Shown piece by piece: positions 55,528 to 64,000 of a stretch of DNA of 64,000 nucleotides. Numbering within the stretch: position 1 is the stretch's first letter; the number at the start of each line of letters is the position of its first letter. Under the pieces are notes generated by a model. The model searched no databases and was not told the DNA's origin. It was given only the letters and a program-made list of their open reading frames with translations. Source of the DNA: JAUIET01 sp039111475. Its GTDB lineage: Bacteria; Pseudomonadota; Gammaproteobacteria; Pseudomonadales; JAUIET01. Location of the stretch: assembly GCA_039111475.1 (NCBI GenBank), contig JBCCIP010000026.1:1-64000 (forward strand). The letters run 5' to 3'. The translations under genes were made by a program, and so were the position numbers.

Positions 55528-56271
55528 ATGCCGTTCTTTGAGGAGTTTGCGAGTAGCACTGATGCGGATCGTCAGCTGCTTCTGCACAAGAATGGTATTG
55601 GGCTTTATCAACTCTCACATTACCAGTATGTGTGTTCAGGCGACCACATCGTACAGGGCGTGATGGATATCCAGGCGCCGTCGCGGGTCCTGTCGCCGGT
55701 TGTACAAGCGATGTTGGCGGGCCTGCAGCTTAGCCGTCCGCTGAGCAAGGTGTTAAATCTGGGGCTTGGTTGCGCTGCAATAGAGCGCTATCTGTATACC
55801 AGGCGTCCTGAATTGTCGTTGGTAACGGTAGATTGCTGCAACGACGTCATTGAGCTTTGTGCCCAGGCCGGTCTGTTGCCAGACGGCTGCACACCCGTAA
55901 TTGGTGATGCGACACAGTATCTTATGCAGACAAGCACACGTTTTGATGCTGTTTTTTGTGACCTGGCGATCGGTGATACTCAGCCTGAGATGCTGTTTTC
56001 GGAAATGTTTTACAAGGCCTGCTATGAACGCATGAATGCAGGCGCTGTGCTGATGGTCGATGTGTTGTGCGAAGACAATGAGCTGTTGCGCAAAGTGTGT
56101 TTAGCAGCGCGTAAGGTATTTGCCTGGACGGCCGTGGTAGACATACAAGGCTTCGATAATGTCGTGATGTATGCGGCAAAGGCACCACCTGCTATCGATA
56201 GATACCGGAGCAGTGATGTACTCGAGGCAGAATCAAAAAAACTGCTGTCGCGCGTGCAGATTCTGCCTTAG
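55528..56271 (+). CDS. Spermidine synthase-like methyltransferase-fold protein
   Basis: 247 residues. KVLNLGLGCAAIERYLYTRRPELSLVTVDCCNDVIELC is the glycine-rich nucleotide fold with its acidic strand end, and RFDAVFCDLAIGD follows. The order resembles spermidine synthase (SpeE) but it lacks the usual GGGDG loop and the paired Asp residues look altered, so aminopropyl transfer is doubtful. Co-directional with the 3D lipoprotein gene after three bases; convergent with the Gld operon. Confidence 0.72.
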   Translation: MPFFEEFASSTDADRQLLLHKNGIGLYQLSHYQYVCSGDHIVQGVMDIQAPSRVLSPVVQAMLAGLQLSRPLSKVLNLGLGCAAIERYLYTRRPELSLVTVDCCNDVIELCAQAGLLPDGCTPVIGDATQYLMQTSTRFDAVFCDLAIGDTQPEMLFSEMFYKACYERMNAGAVLMVDVLCEDNELLRKVCLAARKVFAWTAVVDIQGFDNVVMYAAKAPPAIDRYRSSDVLEAESKKLLSRVQILP

Positions 56272-56290
56272 ATTGGATTTCCAGACTTCT

Positions 56291-58234
56291 TTAAGTTCGC
56301 CGCCGCCTTACCGCTCTAAATACTAATGCCAATACGGTGAGCAGCACGGGTATCAATGCGATATTGATCAGCTTGAGTTGCGTACCTAATGCCTCAATGT
56401 CGCTTCCTAGCTGATGTTGTACCTCGCGCAGCTGTTTGCGTATTGCCAGCTTTTCCTGCTGAAATTTCTCAACCTCGGCCAACTGCTCTGGACTTAAAGT
56501 GAGCACTTCAGCGCCATCATCGCCTTTTTGCGCTTGCAGTTCGGCAAGCTTGCTTTCAGTAGCCGCAAGGCTTTGTTGAAGTGATTCTTCCTTGTTTCTA
56601 AAGTTCTGCTCAGCCTGCAGCCGTAATTCATCCACCCGTTCAAAGCGGCGAACGTATTCGCCGCGGCTGCGGGTGGAAATGAGGTCTGTGTTACCGATCA
56701 TATTTTCAACCGCATTGATCAGGAAGCTGCCATTGTCGGCAAAAGGCGACCCGATCTGTTGGCCGAAAAAGCTCTGTACCTGTATCCATAAGCGATTGGA
56801 TAGGAAATCAGTATCGGCAACCACCAGTAAATTAATGTCTTCACTTGATTGTTGCAAATGAGGTCTTTCTGCAACAGCAGCATCGAGGTTTGCTTGCTCG
56901 CCAGTGTCAGTGTCGGCAGAAGCTTCGTCTTCCGAATTTTCTTCAACATCTGGTACTGGCGATGCCGGTTGACCATCGGGGAAGGCCGACTGCGCGGTGC
57001 CGCGTACTCTCGCGGCAATCACGTGGTGCTGTCCGTCTGGCACGAAGCCATCAAATAAAGCGTCGGGGTCTAGCATCATTTCGAATTTGCTGGCGTCGAT
57101 CAACATGCTTTGGTTACTCGATAGCACCAGTGGCTGGAAGTTCAACGCTGAATCGGGCAGCGGCTGCAGCGCACCCGCCGTCGCAAAATGCAGCAGGTTC
57201 AGTTCACGTATAACGATATCATCCTGGTCAAACGACGCCGTGTCGTAGCCCAGTATGCCAAGGTGTCGAACCGGTTGACCGGTGCGTGGCGAACCCACTT
57301 GCAGGGCGTGCTGCACATCGCCTAACACCTTGGCGTCTGCAAGTTCGAAGCCCCATTGTTGAAATAGATCTTTCATATTGGAACTGCGGCTGGCCGCACC
57401 CGGGCTAGGCATCATCGGGTTTGCGCCGCCAGCCTGCTCTGCATTGGGGTCGACAAACGCAATCAGGTTTCCCCCACGCAGCACAAACTGGTCAATTGCG
57501 TAACGACTTGTTGCTTGTAGTTCTGGAGGGTGGATGAGTATTAACACGTCCACGTCATCTTCTATGGTTTCAAAGCCATCTTGCAGAGTGGTTACGTCAA
57601 ACATCTGCTGCAGCTGGCTGATAGCCATCCAAGCAGGCGTGGGCTGCCTGGTTTGCATGTCAAAGCCACCACTGACTTGTAATCCAGCCAGCATTGCAAC
57701 CTTGGGCGCTTTATCGCGGCCGACAATGTGCAACATTTTGGCGACATCGTATTCCAGGTATTGTTCGCGTTCCGGCTGCAGAAACTCAATGACCTCTGAG
57801 TGATCATTAGCATTACTGGCGGCAAGGCCAAGATAAATTTCCGGCCCTCCCAATGACAATGGCGTTGACTGCAGCCCCAGTTCGGCCGCTCTGTCTTCTT
57901 CCTCTGAAAATGGCTCCGGGTCAATTACCTGGAGTGTTACCTGGCCTTTGGATTTGATCGTCATTTCTTCCAGCAATTCTCGAACACGTCGCGCAAAATC
58001 GCGTAGTTGAGGCAAATCTGCGGTCAATTTGTCGGAGAAAAAGAACTCCAAGGTTACGGGGTTTTCCAGTGACTGCAGCATATCGATCGTGCCACTGCTC
58101 ACTGTGTACAGCTGGTCATCAGTGAGATCTACTCGAGCACCTCGCAGTGAAACGTTGAGTAAACCCACAAGCAGCAGGGTGATCAGGGCCAGCACTATCA
58201 GGCCCGCTTTGGAAAAAAGTTTTGTAGTATTCAT
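56291..58234 (-). CDS. GldG-type ABC transporter auxiliary protein
   Basis: 647 residues. N-terminal membrane segment (KAGLIVLALITLLLVGLLNVS), then YTVSSGTIDMLQSLENPVTLEFFFSDKL, as in GldG/DUF7088 proteins, large periplasmic part, a long coiled coil (ESLQQSLAATESKLAELQAQK) and a C-terminal helix followed by RRRR. Part of the GldA-GldF-GldG exporter first studied in Bacteroidetes gliding; other bacteria use the module without gliding. Last gene of the operon, four bases after gldF. Confidence 0.87.
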   Translation of the reverse strand: MNTTKLFSKAGLIVLALITLLLVGLLNVSLRGARVDLTDDQLYTVSSGTIDMLQSLENPVTLEFFFSDKLTADLPQLRDFARRVRELLEEMTIKSKGQVTLQVIDPEPFSEEEDRAAELGLQSTPLSLGGPEIYLGLAASNANDHSEVIEFLQPEREQYLEYDVAKMLHIVGRDKAPKVAMLAGLQVSGGFDMQTRQPTPAWMAISQLQQMFDVTTLQDGFETIEDDVDVLILIHPPELQATSRYAIDQFVLRGGNLIAFVDPNAEQAGGANPMMPSPGAASRSSNMKDLFQQWGFELADAKVLGDVQHALQVGSPRTGQPVRHLGILGYDTASFDQDDIVIRELNLLHFATAGALQPLPDSALNFQPLVLSSNQSMLIDASKFEMMLDPDALFDGFVPDGQHHVIAARVRGTAQSAFPDGQPASPVPDVEENSEDEASADTDTGEQANLDAAVAERPHLQQSSEDINLLVVADTDFLSNRLWIQVQSFFGQQIGSPFADNGSFLINAVENMIGNTDLISTRSRGEYVRRFERVDELRLQAEQNFRNKEESLQQSLAATESKLAELQAQKGDDGAEVLTLSPEQLAEVEKFQQEKLAIRKQLREVQHQLGSDIEALGTQLKLINIALIPVLLTVLALVFRAVRRRRT

Positions 58235-58238
58235 CGGA

Positions 58239-58967
58239 TCAGGAAGCCTTCTTGATGTCGATTACGATCGCGGTTGCCAGCAGCCATGCGAGAATCATGA
58301 CAATGAAAAACGCGACATCGCGGAAATCCAGTACACCGCGGCTGATGGCCTGGTAATGGCTTAAAAAGCTCAGTGAGGTAATTGCATCCAGTAAAGGCAG
58401 TGGCGCCCAATCTTTAAACACATCGAAGACCAGCGTGAAGCCTGCGAGAATAAACATGAAACACACCACTACACTCAAAATAAACGCAATAACCTGATTA
58501 TTGGTTGCAGCTGACATGCAGGATCCAACGGCAAGAAACGCTCCGGCCATTAGCCAGCTACCTAGATAAGCGGCGAGTATGACGCCATTGTCTGGCGAGC
58601 CCAGGTAGTTGACGGTGAGCCACATTGGAAACGTGAGTGCCAGAGCAATACCGATGAATACCCATGCGGCTAAATATTTGCCGACCACCGCCTGAAAAAC
58701 TGTAATCGGTAGTGTTAGTAGCAATTCGATCGTACCGGACTTACGTTCTTCCGCCCACAACTTCATCGCGATGGCTGGTACCAAAAAGAGGTACAACCAG
58801 GGATGGAAACCAAAGAACGGCAGCAAGTCCGCTTGGCTTCGTTCATACCAGCCGCCGAGAAAAAATGTGAGTGCGGCAGAGAGCATCAGAAAGATGACAA
58901 TAAACACGTAGGCCAGTGGCGTAGAAAAATAGCTTGCTAACTCGCGCTTAAACAATGTGGCTATCAT
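58239..58967 (-). CDS. ABC transporter permease, GldF type
   Basis: 242 residues, six membrane segments. FKRELASYFSTPLAYVFIVIFLMLS and FFGFHPWLYLFLVPAIAMKLWAEERKSGTIELLLTLPI are the standard GldF/NosY-type permease features. Overlaps the ATPase gene by four bases (ATGA). Confidence 0.9.
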   Translation of the reverse strand: MIATLFKRELASYFSTPLAYVFIVIFLMLSAALTFFLGGWYERSQADLLPFFGFHPWLYLFLVPAIAMKLWAEERKSGTIELLLTLPITVFQAVVGKYLAAWVFIGIALALTFPMWLTVNYLGSPDNGVILAAYLGSWLMAGAFLAVGSCMSAATNNQVIAFILSVVVCFMFILAGFTLVFDVFKDWAPLPLLDAITSLSFLSHYQAISRGVLDFRDVAFFIVMILAWLLATAIVIDIKKAS

Positions 58968-59917
58968 GCGGTACCCCCTACGTTTTGGGATTGACTTGAA
59001 TGGCTGTCTACCAGGCGGCGGAATACATCTTCCAGCCGGCCACGTTCGGCGAACATCTCTTCAATATCCCATTGCTTCTGTTTGGCCAGAGCTTGAATGT
59101 CGGCGTATAGATGGCTGTCTGCATTGGGAATAGCCGTAACGCGGCGATTATCATCAGGGTAGGCTTCAACGCGAAATACGGAAGGTAAGGCTTCGAGTTC
59201 CACGCGTGGATCAGTTTCACCGCTCAGTTTGAGCGTGACCGCGCCGTGGTACTCCGACAGCGACTCAAGCTCACCAGGTTCTGCATCGGCAACTAACTGG
59301 CCGTTCGCAATAATGATTGCGCGGCTACACACCGCATTTACTTCTTCAAGAATGTGGGTCGACACTATCACCGTTTTATCTTCCGCCAGATTGGTAATCA
59401 GTGAGCGCACTTCGTGTTTTTGCATGGGATCGAGACCGTCTGTTGGCTCGTCCAGAATCAGTACTTTTGGGTCGTGCAATATGGCCTGGGCGATGCCTAC
59501 TCGGCGTTTAAAACCTTTAGACAAGGTATCAATCGGTTTGTGCAATACGTCGTTCAACATCAACTGATCGACGACTTGATCAATTCTTGTACTTGAGGTG
59601 GCACCCATTTTACGGACAGATGCAGCAAACTTCAGAAACTGTGCGGGGGTCATATCGGCGTAGGCTGGTGCGCCCTCGGGTAAGTAGCCGATCAAGCTTT
59701 TCGCCTTGACCGGTTCGCGGCTAACATCATGGCCACCTACATTGACCGTTCCTGCAGATGGGGCGATAAAACCGGTGATCATTTTCATTGTGGTGGATTT
59801 ACCTGCTCCGTTTGGTCCCAGGAAGCCAAGTACTTCACCGGGTGCCACTTCGAAACTCAGTTGATCCACCGCTGTAAACTGACCAAATTGTTTGCTCAGT
59901 TGCTCAACCTTAACCAT
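58964..59917 (-). CDS. ABC transporter ATPase, GldA type
   Basis: 317 residues. Walker A GPNGAGKST, signature LSKGFKRRVGIAQAIL and Walker B VLILDEPTDGLDP; the switch His is in IVSTHILEEV. C-terminal 90 residues form the regulatory extension typical of the NosF/GldA group. AGGA seven bases before the ATG. Energises the GldF permease. Confidence 0.93.
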   Translation of the reverse strand: MVKVEQLSKQFGQFTAVDQLSFEVAPGEVLGFLGPNGAGKSTTMKMITGFIAPSAGTVNVGGHDVSREPVKAKSLIGYLPEGAPAYADMTPAQFLKFAASVRKMGATSSTRIDQVVDQLMLNDVLHKPIDTLSKGFKRRVGIAQAILHDPKVLILDEPTDGLDPMQKHEVRSLITNLAEDKTVIVSTHILEEVNAVCSRAIIIANGQLVADAEPGELESLSEYHGAVTLKLSGETDPRVELEALPSVFRVEAYPDDNRRVTAIPNADSHLYADIQALAKQKQWDIEEMFAERGRLEDVFRRLVDSHSSQSQNVGGTA

Positions 59918-60252
59918 TTCAGTATTCCTGTTATCTCGATCGATCTTTGTGCGCAGCTGCGACGTGTCGCTGTTAGGAAATATAAGTTCGCTGTTTCAAA
60001 AACACTGCATAAGGATGCAATACATTGAAACGGCGCAAGATTTTAGAAATTCTACAAATAAATGCAAGCCCTCAGGCTTATCTACCGGGCGTAAAATTGC
60101 GCTCTCAGGCCTATGATTCGATCGCTAAGGGTTGTAATATTGTACCGAAATGCAGCGCGGCCGATTATGACCAATAAATGCCAGCTGTAATGCATGACAG
60201 ATAAGCTTATTATCAGTCTGCGATACCTAGCAATAACAACAGAGACTCAATT
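59918..60252. other. 335-base divergent intergenic region
   Basis: Lies between gldA (minus) and exbD (plus), so it must hold promoters for both. A short palindrome (ATAAGCTTAT, near 60203-60212) lies about 40 bases before exbD. No small gene or RNA is evident. Confidence 0.6.
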
Positions 60253-60666
60253 ATGGCAAAGCACATTGGCCGCCACGCGAATGACCAGGACGAGGGCGAA
60301 ATCGATCTGACCCCAATGCTGGACGTTGTATTTATCATGCTGATCTTCTTCATTGTGACAGCGTCGTTCGTTAAGGAAGTGGGTCTGGATGTAAACCGTC
60401 CTGAATCCAGTGATGCGCCACCGGATCTTGATCAGAAGAATATAATATTGAAGGTTACTGGTAGTGGCGAAATTTGGTTATCTGAACGTCGTATTGATGT
60501 GCGGGCGGTGCGTGCAAATGTTGAGCGTTTGATTGCTGAGAACCCTAAAGCTTCTGTGATTGTGCAGGCGAATGAGAAGGCGCAGACTGAGGTGTTTGCG
60601 GCGGTGATTGATTCGGCGCGGGAAGCTGGGGTGTATAACGTTTCTTTGACGACGACGCCGGACTAA
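60253..60666 (+). CDS. exbD: ExbD/TolR-type biopolymer transport protein
   Basis: 137 residues with one membrane helix. EIDLTPMLDVVFIMLIFFIVTASF carries the critical membrane Asp (about residue 25). The periplasmic domain ends ASVIVQANEKAQTEVFAAVIDSAREAGVYNVSL, as in ExbD. It transmits proton-motive force with ExbB to TonB. No exbB or tonB gene is adjacent, so its partners are elsewhere. Confidence 0.9.
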   Translation: MAKHIGRHANDQDEGEIDLTPMLDVVFIMLIFFIVTASFVKEVGLDVNRPESSDAPPDLDQKNIILKVTGSGEIWLSERRIDVRAVRANVERLIAENPKASVIVQANEKAQTEVFAAVIDSAREAGVYNVSLTTTPD

Positions 60667-60973
60667 CCATTTAGTTCAAGTGGCGCGGCTTTCTTTGTCG
60701 CGCTACCTTCATGCTTTTTATCGTTAAATTCAGCGTCTCGCCACATTGCTGGTGTTCACGGCAAGTGCTGCGTCCTCGGTGATGCAGGAATAGTTCCTTT
60801 CGCTGCGCGACTTGACCCCTCCGAGCGAGCATTAGCCTCACCATACCTTGCATCACAAAAATGCCTTTCTGCGAAAGTGATTTTTCGCTCCTTCGGTCTG
60901 CGTCTTTTACCTTCGCGAAAGAAATTATTCCTCGAGCACCTCAGCTAGGCAATGACGATTCGCTCTGGCTTAT
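60667..60973. other. 307-base intergenic region with small hairpins
   Basis: Right after the exbD stop, GCGCG and CGCGC pair around a short loop (60682-60702), and CTTTC-TGC-GAAAG occurs at 60865-60877; GTGATGCA and TGCATCAC form a further inverted pair. No T-run marks a clear terminator. No gene is supported. Confidence 0.5.
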
Positions 60974-62254
60974 CTATCTGGCCAGCATCAGGCTTAGTTG
61001 AGGTACGTAGGTAATGATGATGACGGCCAGGAATAACACTGCCATGAAGGGGATACTGGCGGCGTAAAGGGTGGTGATTGGTTTGTTGAAGCGGTAGCTT
61101 GCGATGAAAAGGTTCATGCCTACCGGGGGGGTGAAGTAGCCGATCTGCATGTTGGCGAGGAAGATGATGCCTAGGTGAATAGGATCTACACCGAAGGCGA
61201 TGGCTATGGGCAGTATCAGGGGCACCACAATTACTATGGCTGAGAATATGTCGAGAATTGCGCCTAGCAGCAACAGGAATATGTTCAGCAGTATCAGGAA
61301 AGTGAGTTTTGAGTCTACGTATTTCTGGGTGAATTCGAAGAAGCGCGTGGGCACGTCAGCATCGATCAACAGGTTAGTGAACGCGAGTGAGACGCCAAGT
61401 ATCAGGATGATGCCGCCGACCATGGTCATGGATTTTTGGACTACACCGGTTAGATTTTTGAGCGGTATTTCCCGGTAGAGAAATACTTCCACGATGAATA
61501 CGTAAAGCAGCGTGATGGTGGCGGTTTCACTGACGGCGAAAAAGCCGCCGTAAATTCCAGCGAGTACCAGTAGTGGCAGTGGTATTTCCCAGCGTGCTTC
61601 CCAGATGGCCGCGCGCAGTTCTTTGCCTGAAAAAGCTTGAGTGGGAATGGCGTTGCCACGATTGACCCATAGACTCCAGGCGCTGAGCAAGCCAATCATC
61701 AAGCCTGCAGGGAGTAAGCCAGCCAGAAACAGTTGTTGAATAGTAAATGGCTGGCCAACGTCCAGCTGCTGTGCAACGATGCCATAAAGAATTAGCGGCA
61801 GAGAGGGTGCGAGCAGCAGACCAAGGCTACCGGAGCTGGTGACCAGGCCGAGGCTGAACTTTTCGGTGTAGCCAACCTGGCGCAGTGCGGGGTAAAGCAA
61901 TGCGCCAAGTGCGACGATAGTGACGCCCGATGCGCCGGTGAATGCGGTAAATAAGGCGCAGCTTAGAAATGCAATGATGGCAAGGCCGCTGGGCATCCAG
62001 CCGATCAGGGCCTGAGTAATGCGGACAAGTCGTTCCGAACTGTTGCTTTCAGCAAGTAAGTAGCCTGCCAGGGTAAAAAACGGCAAGGCTATTAGCAAAG
62101 GGGTGTCAGTAATGCGGTAAAGTTCGATGGTAATTACAGACAGTTCGATACCACTCGCATTGAAGCCAATCAGAGCAGCTGCCAGAATGACAGCAAATAT
62201 GGGCATACCGGCAACGGCCAGTAATATCAGCGCAGTAACAACGATTGCGGTCAT
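60974..62254 (-). CDS. dctM: TRAP transporter large permease (DctM)
   Basis: 426 residues, about 12 membrane segments. PLLIALPFFTLAGYLLAES and GASGVTIVALGALLYPALRQVGY, then FLANMQIGYFTPPVGMNLF, are signatures of DctM. Works with DctQ and a periplasmic DctP to import an organic acid driven by sodium. Overlaps dctQ by four bases. Confidence 0.94.
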   Translation of the reverse strand: MTAIVVTALILLAVAGMPIFAVILAAALIGFNASGIELSVITIELYRITDTPLLIALPFFTLAGYLLAESNSSERLVRITQALIGWMPSGLAIIAFLSCALFTAFTGASGVTIVALGALLYPALRQVGYTEKFSLGLVTSSGSLGLLLAPSLPLILYGIVAQQLDVGQPFTIQQLFLAGLLPAGLMIGLLSAWSLWVNRGNAIPTQAFSGKELRAAIWEARWEIPLPLLVLAGIYGGFFAVSETATITLLYVFIVEVFLYREIPLKNLTGVVQKSMTMVGGIILILGVSLAFTNLLIDADVPTRFFEFTQKYVDSKLTFLILLNIFLLLLGAILDIFSAIVIVVPLILPIAIAFGVDPIHLGIIFLANMQIGYFTPPVGMNLFIASYRFNKPITTLYAASIPFMAVLFLAVIIITYVPQLSLMLAR

Positions 62255-62742
62255 GAGGTCGGCGCGTTCGACGCTACTGAACGCAGGGATTTAAGCCCAT
62301 AGTTCAGGTAGCGTAGGCTGATGATAAGCAGCGCAAACGGAATGATGGCCTCGCAAAGCCATATGGGAATTTGCAGGAAGGCGATGTCACCATATTCCAT
62401 TTCTTCACGAACAAAATGATACCCATACCACGCAGCAACACCGCAGGCGACGGCAGTAGCGAACTGAGTAAGGCTTGTGACGACCGTCAGCCACTTTTCG
62501 GATAAGTAGTGTTGAATCAGGTCGATGGCAATATGATTGTTTTCTCGGCTTGCGACCAGCGCGCCGGACATCGCAATCCATAACACCAGCACATTCAGCG
62601 CCTGGTCGGCCCAGAGTAATGCGTCGGCACCGGAGTTGCGAAGAATGATTTGTGTGGTGGCGAGGCAGACCGCACCAAGAATTAAACTCAGCAGCAATCC
62701 GTTTTCAAGCCAATGCAATAAGCGAATAAAGCGTTGGAGCAT
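62251..62742 (-). CDS. dctQ: TRAP transporter small permease (DctQ)
   Basis: 163 residues, four membrane segments: LLLSLILGAVCLATTQIILRN, ALNVLVLWIAMSGALVASRENNHIAIDL and two more. Matches DctQ. Lies 11 bases after dctP. Confidence 0.9.
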   Translation of the reverse strand: MLQRFIRLLHWLENGLLLSLILGAVCLATTQIILRNSGADALLWADQALNVLVLWIAMSGALVASRENNHIAIDLIQHYLSEKWLTVVTSLTQFATAVACGVAAWYGYHFVREEMEYGDIAFLQIPIWLCEAIIPFALLIISLRYLNYGLKSLRSVASNAPTS

Positions 62743-62753
62743 TGTGACGGCGA

Positions 62754-63785
62754 CTAGTTCGCAGCAAGCGGGCCGCTGGAACCCTGGTTGCGAAACTCGT
62801 CAAGCAAGCGCTGCATCTCAGAATAGAAATCGCGACTTACCAAACCGTCGTCAATAATTTTTGCTGTCGCCTTATCTGCGCGCTGATGCCAGGCTTGTTG
62901 GTCTGTTGCCGGAATGTTGACTACCTTAAGGCCCTGCTGTTGGAGTGCTGAAAATGCGTTTTCATTGTCCATTCGATTTTGTTGGTCAATGTAGGCAAAG
63001 CTTTCTTCCAGGCGTTGACTGACTATGTTCTGATCATTTGTGCTGAGACTTTCAAAGGCGCGCTTTTCCAGCACTAGCGTGGCGAAAAAATACATTAATG
63101 GCAGGTCGCTGATGTACTTCACCTGAGTGTGCCATTGCAATGCGATGGCTGCGATGGGCGAAGTCGCCACTGAATTGATCATGCCGGTCTGTAAAGATAC
63201 CAAAACATTAGAAAGTTCCAGCGGGTAAGGACTGATATCAAAAGCGCGCATAGCTTGCAAAGCCGCTTTGTCGTTGGCTGGGGCCCAGACTTTTTTCTCA
63301 CGCAATTGAGCAACTTGTGTAACAGGTGTATCGCTCATGGCGTAGGCCAGGCCACCTTCAGCAATACCAAAGCTAATAAAACCACCATCGGCCAAGCCAC
63401 TCAGTATCTTACTGTCCATCTGCTGTCGTACGTGATCAACCTCAGCAAAACTACGGAACAAAAGCGGTAAACTGTACGCTTCCACATCCGGATAAAACTG
63501 GCGCAGGCTGCCGCCAGTCAGTGCGGCTCCGTGTAACTGGCGTATACGTATTTTTCGCAATACCGCCGAATCGTTGCCCATAACGCCGCCAGGGTAGAAC
63601 TTTAGCTTCACCCTTCCTTCTGTTGCGGCTTCAATGTCTTTTCCAGCAGCACGCATGGTTTTCATCCAGCCAGAGCCTTCTGGGGAAACGGTTGCAATCT
63701 TGAATACTTTGGCAAATCCTGGTTGGCTCAGTAGTACAAAAAACAGCGCAAGCGCAGCACTCAATGAGAAAGGTTTCATACGCAT
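62754..63785 (-). CDS. dctP: TRAP substrate-binding protein (DctP)
   Basis: 343 residues. Signal ALALFFVLLSQPGFA, then FKIATVSPEGSGWMKTMRAAGKDIEAATEGRVKLKFYPGGVMGND, the DctP/YiaO pattern. The conserved Arg that binds a substrate carboxylate is expected in the IRQLHGAAL or following segment. Directly abuts the TatT stop (zero-base gap). Substrate unknown. Confidence 0.92.
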   Translation of the reverse strand: MRMKPFSLSAALALFFVLLSQPGFAKVFKIATVSPEGSGWMKTMRAAGKDIEAATEGRVKLKFYPGGVMGNDSAVLRKIRIRQLHGAALTGGSLRQFYPDVEAYSLPLLFRSFAEVDHVRQQMDSKILSGLADGGFISFGIAEGGLAYAMSDTPVTQVAQLREKKVWAPANDKAALQAMRAFDISPYPLELSNVLVSLQTGMINSVATSPIAAIALQWHTQVKYISDLPLMYFFATLVLEKRAFESLSTNDQNIVSQRLEESFAYIDQQNRMDNENAFSALQQQGLKVVNIPATDQQAWHQRADKATAKIIDDGLVSRDFYSEMQRLLDEFRNQGSSGPLAAN

Positions 63786-64000
63786 CTAAAAATACTCCGC
63801 GGATTCGTCAAGCAATAATTGAGCTTGATCTTGTGCCGCCAGATTGGACAATGTAAGGCCCGGTGCCTGTGGATTACTGGCCAACACTTCAGTAAGCAGG
63901 CGGTCATGCAACTCCTGATCAAACACCAGGCGTGCATACTGCTGCGCATAGATGACTTTGGCCAGCAAGTTTTTGCCGTCAGACAGTCTGATAGCCGCTT
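63786..64000 (-). CDS. TRAP-associated TatT-like lipoprotein, C-terminal part (runs off the window)
   Basis: The frame stays open to the window end. Its C-terminus, AAIRLSDGKNLLAKVIYAQQYARLVFDQELHDRLLTEVL ... QAPGLTLSNLAAQDQAQLLL, fits the TatT (T component) proteins that form a trimer with DctP-type binding proteins in some TRAP systems. Only about 70 residues are in view. It is first in the TatT-DctP-DctQ-DctM order. Confidence 0.78.
   Translation of the reverse strand, partial: AAIRLSDGKNLLAKVIYAQQYARLVFDQELHDRLLTEVLASNPQAPGLTLSNLAAQDQAQLLLDESAEYF

Noticed and set aside
60671..60856. Minus-strand frame of 61 codons
   Set aside because: No recognisable motif, basic low-complexity composition and no ribosome site.
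1..64000. tRNA, rRNA, riboswitch and prophage genes
   Set aside because: None found by reading gaps on both strands; all gaps over 300 bases are described above.

Overview
The window looks like chromosomal DNA of a free-living, probably marine, gammaproteobacterium. The supporting signs are close relatives of proteobacterial GlpT, the ~180 kDa NAD-glutamate dehydrogenase, a DUF2959/LEA2 lipoprotein pair, a TatT-type TRAP transporter, a TonB-dependent receptor next to a TPR-sulfotransferase, and many single-copy oxidative genes. The lineage assignment is inference. I see no rRNA, tRNA, CRISPR array, phage or insertion sequence. About 93-95 percent is coding.

Layout. 1-151 is a fold-back: a perfect 35-base inverted repeat flips the interior of a DUF885 gene, most likely a chimera or assembly artefact at a contig end. 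550-5214 holds two divergent clusters, each pairing a metallo-beta-lactamase fold hydrolase with a VOC (glyoxalase-like) protein; one also has a sodium:solute symporter. 5250-17661 is an oxidative catabolism district: arylsulfatase, TauD/TfdA dioxygenase, three SDR/MaoC-type enzymes, a Ddn-like deazaflavin oxidoreductase behind a cytochrome P450, a Baeyer-Villiger monooxygenase and a TauE/SafE exporter. 17672-22471 encodes a 1599-residue lipoprotein with thrombospondin type 3 calcium-binding blocks between beta-propeller-like regions. 22664-29143 has a type B carboxylesterase, a TonB-dependent receptor and a TPR-sulfotransferase. 29432-33078 couples an exported PHP/CehA-like hydrolase to the glycerol-3-phosphate antiporter GlpT.

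33075-41615 continues with an SDR, a phytoene-desaturase-like flavoenzyme divergent from an APH-like kinase, a 164-base hairpin repeat, a KshA-like Rieske oxygenase, a UDG-superfamily protein, and a membrane-anchored AraC regulator. The regulator is followed by a direct-repeat operator candidate and a sterol-desaturase/DUF2147 fusion. 41683-45662 carries fused OtsA-OtsB overlapping a GH15 enzyme. 45702-56271 is mostly housekeeping: SDR, DUF924, NAD-GDH, LEA2 and DUF2959 lipoproteins, a class III CoA transferase, a hypoxanthine-type DNA glycosylase, a 3D-domain lipoprotein and a spermidine-synthase-like protein. 56291-59917 is a GldA-GldF-GldG type ABC operon, followed by a lone ExbD. 60974-64000 is a TRAP operon (TatT-DctP-DctQ-DctM) running off the right edge.

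How it fits together. The P450, BVMO, Rieske oxygenase, MaoC hydratase, five SDRs, CoA transferase, esterase and sulfatase suggest breakdown of (possibly sulfated or esterified) alicyclic compounds such as steroids or terpenoids, with the TonB receptor as a possible uptake route. This is inference: no complete known pathway, such as the hsa/kst set, is present. The most testable new-looking items are the AraC operator with the desaturase-DUF2147 fusion, the PHP-GlpT couple, and the Ddn-P450 pair.
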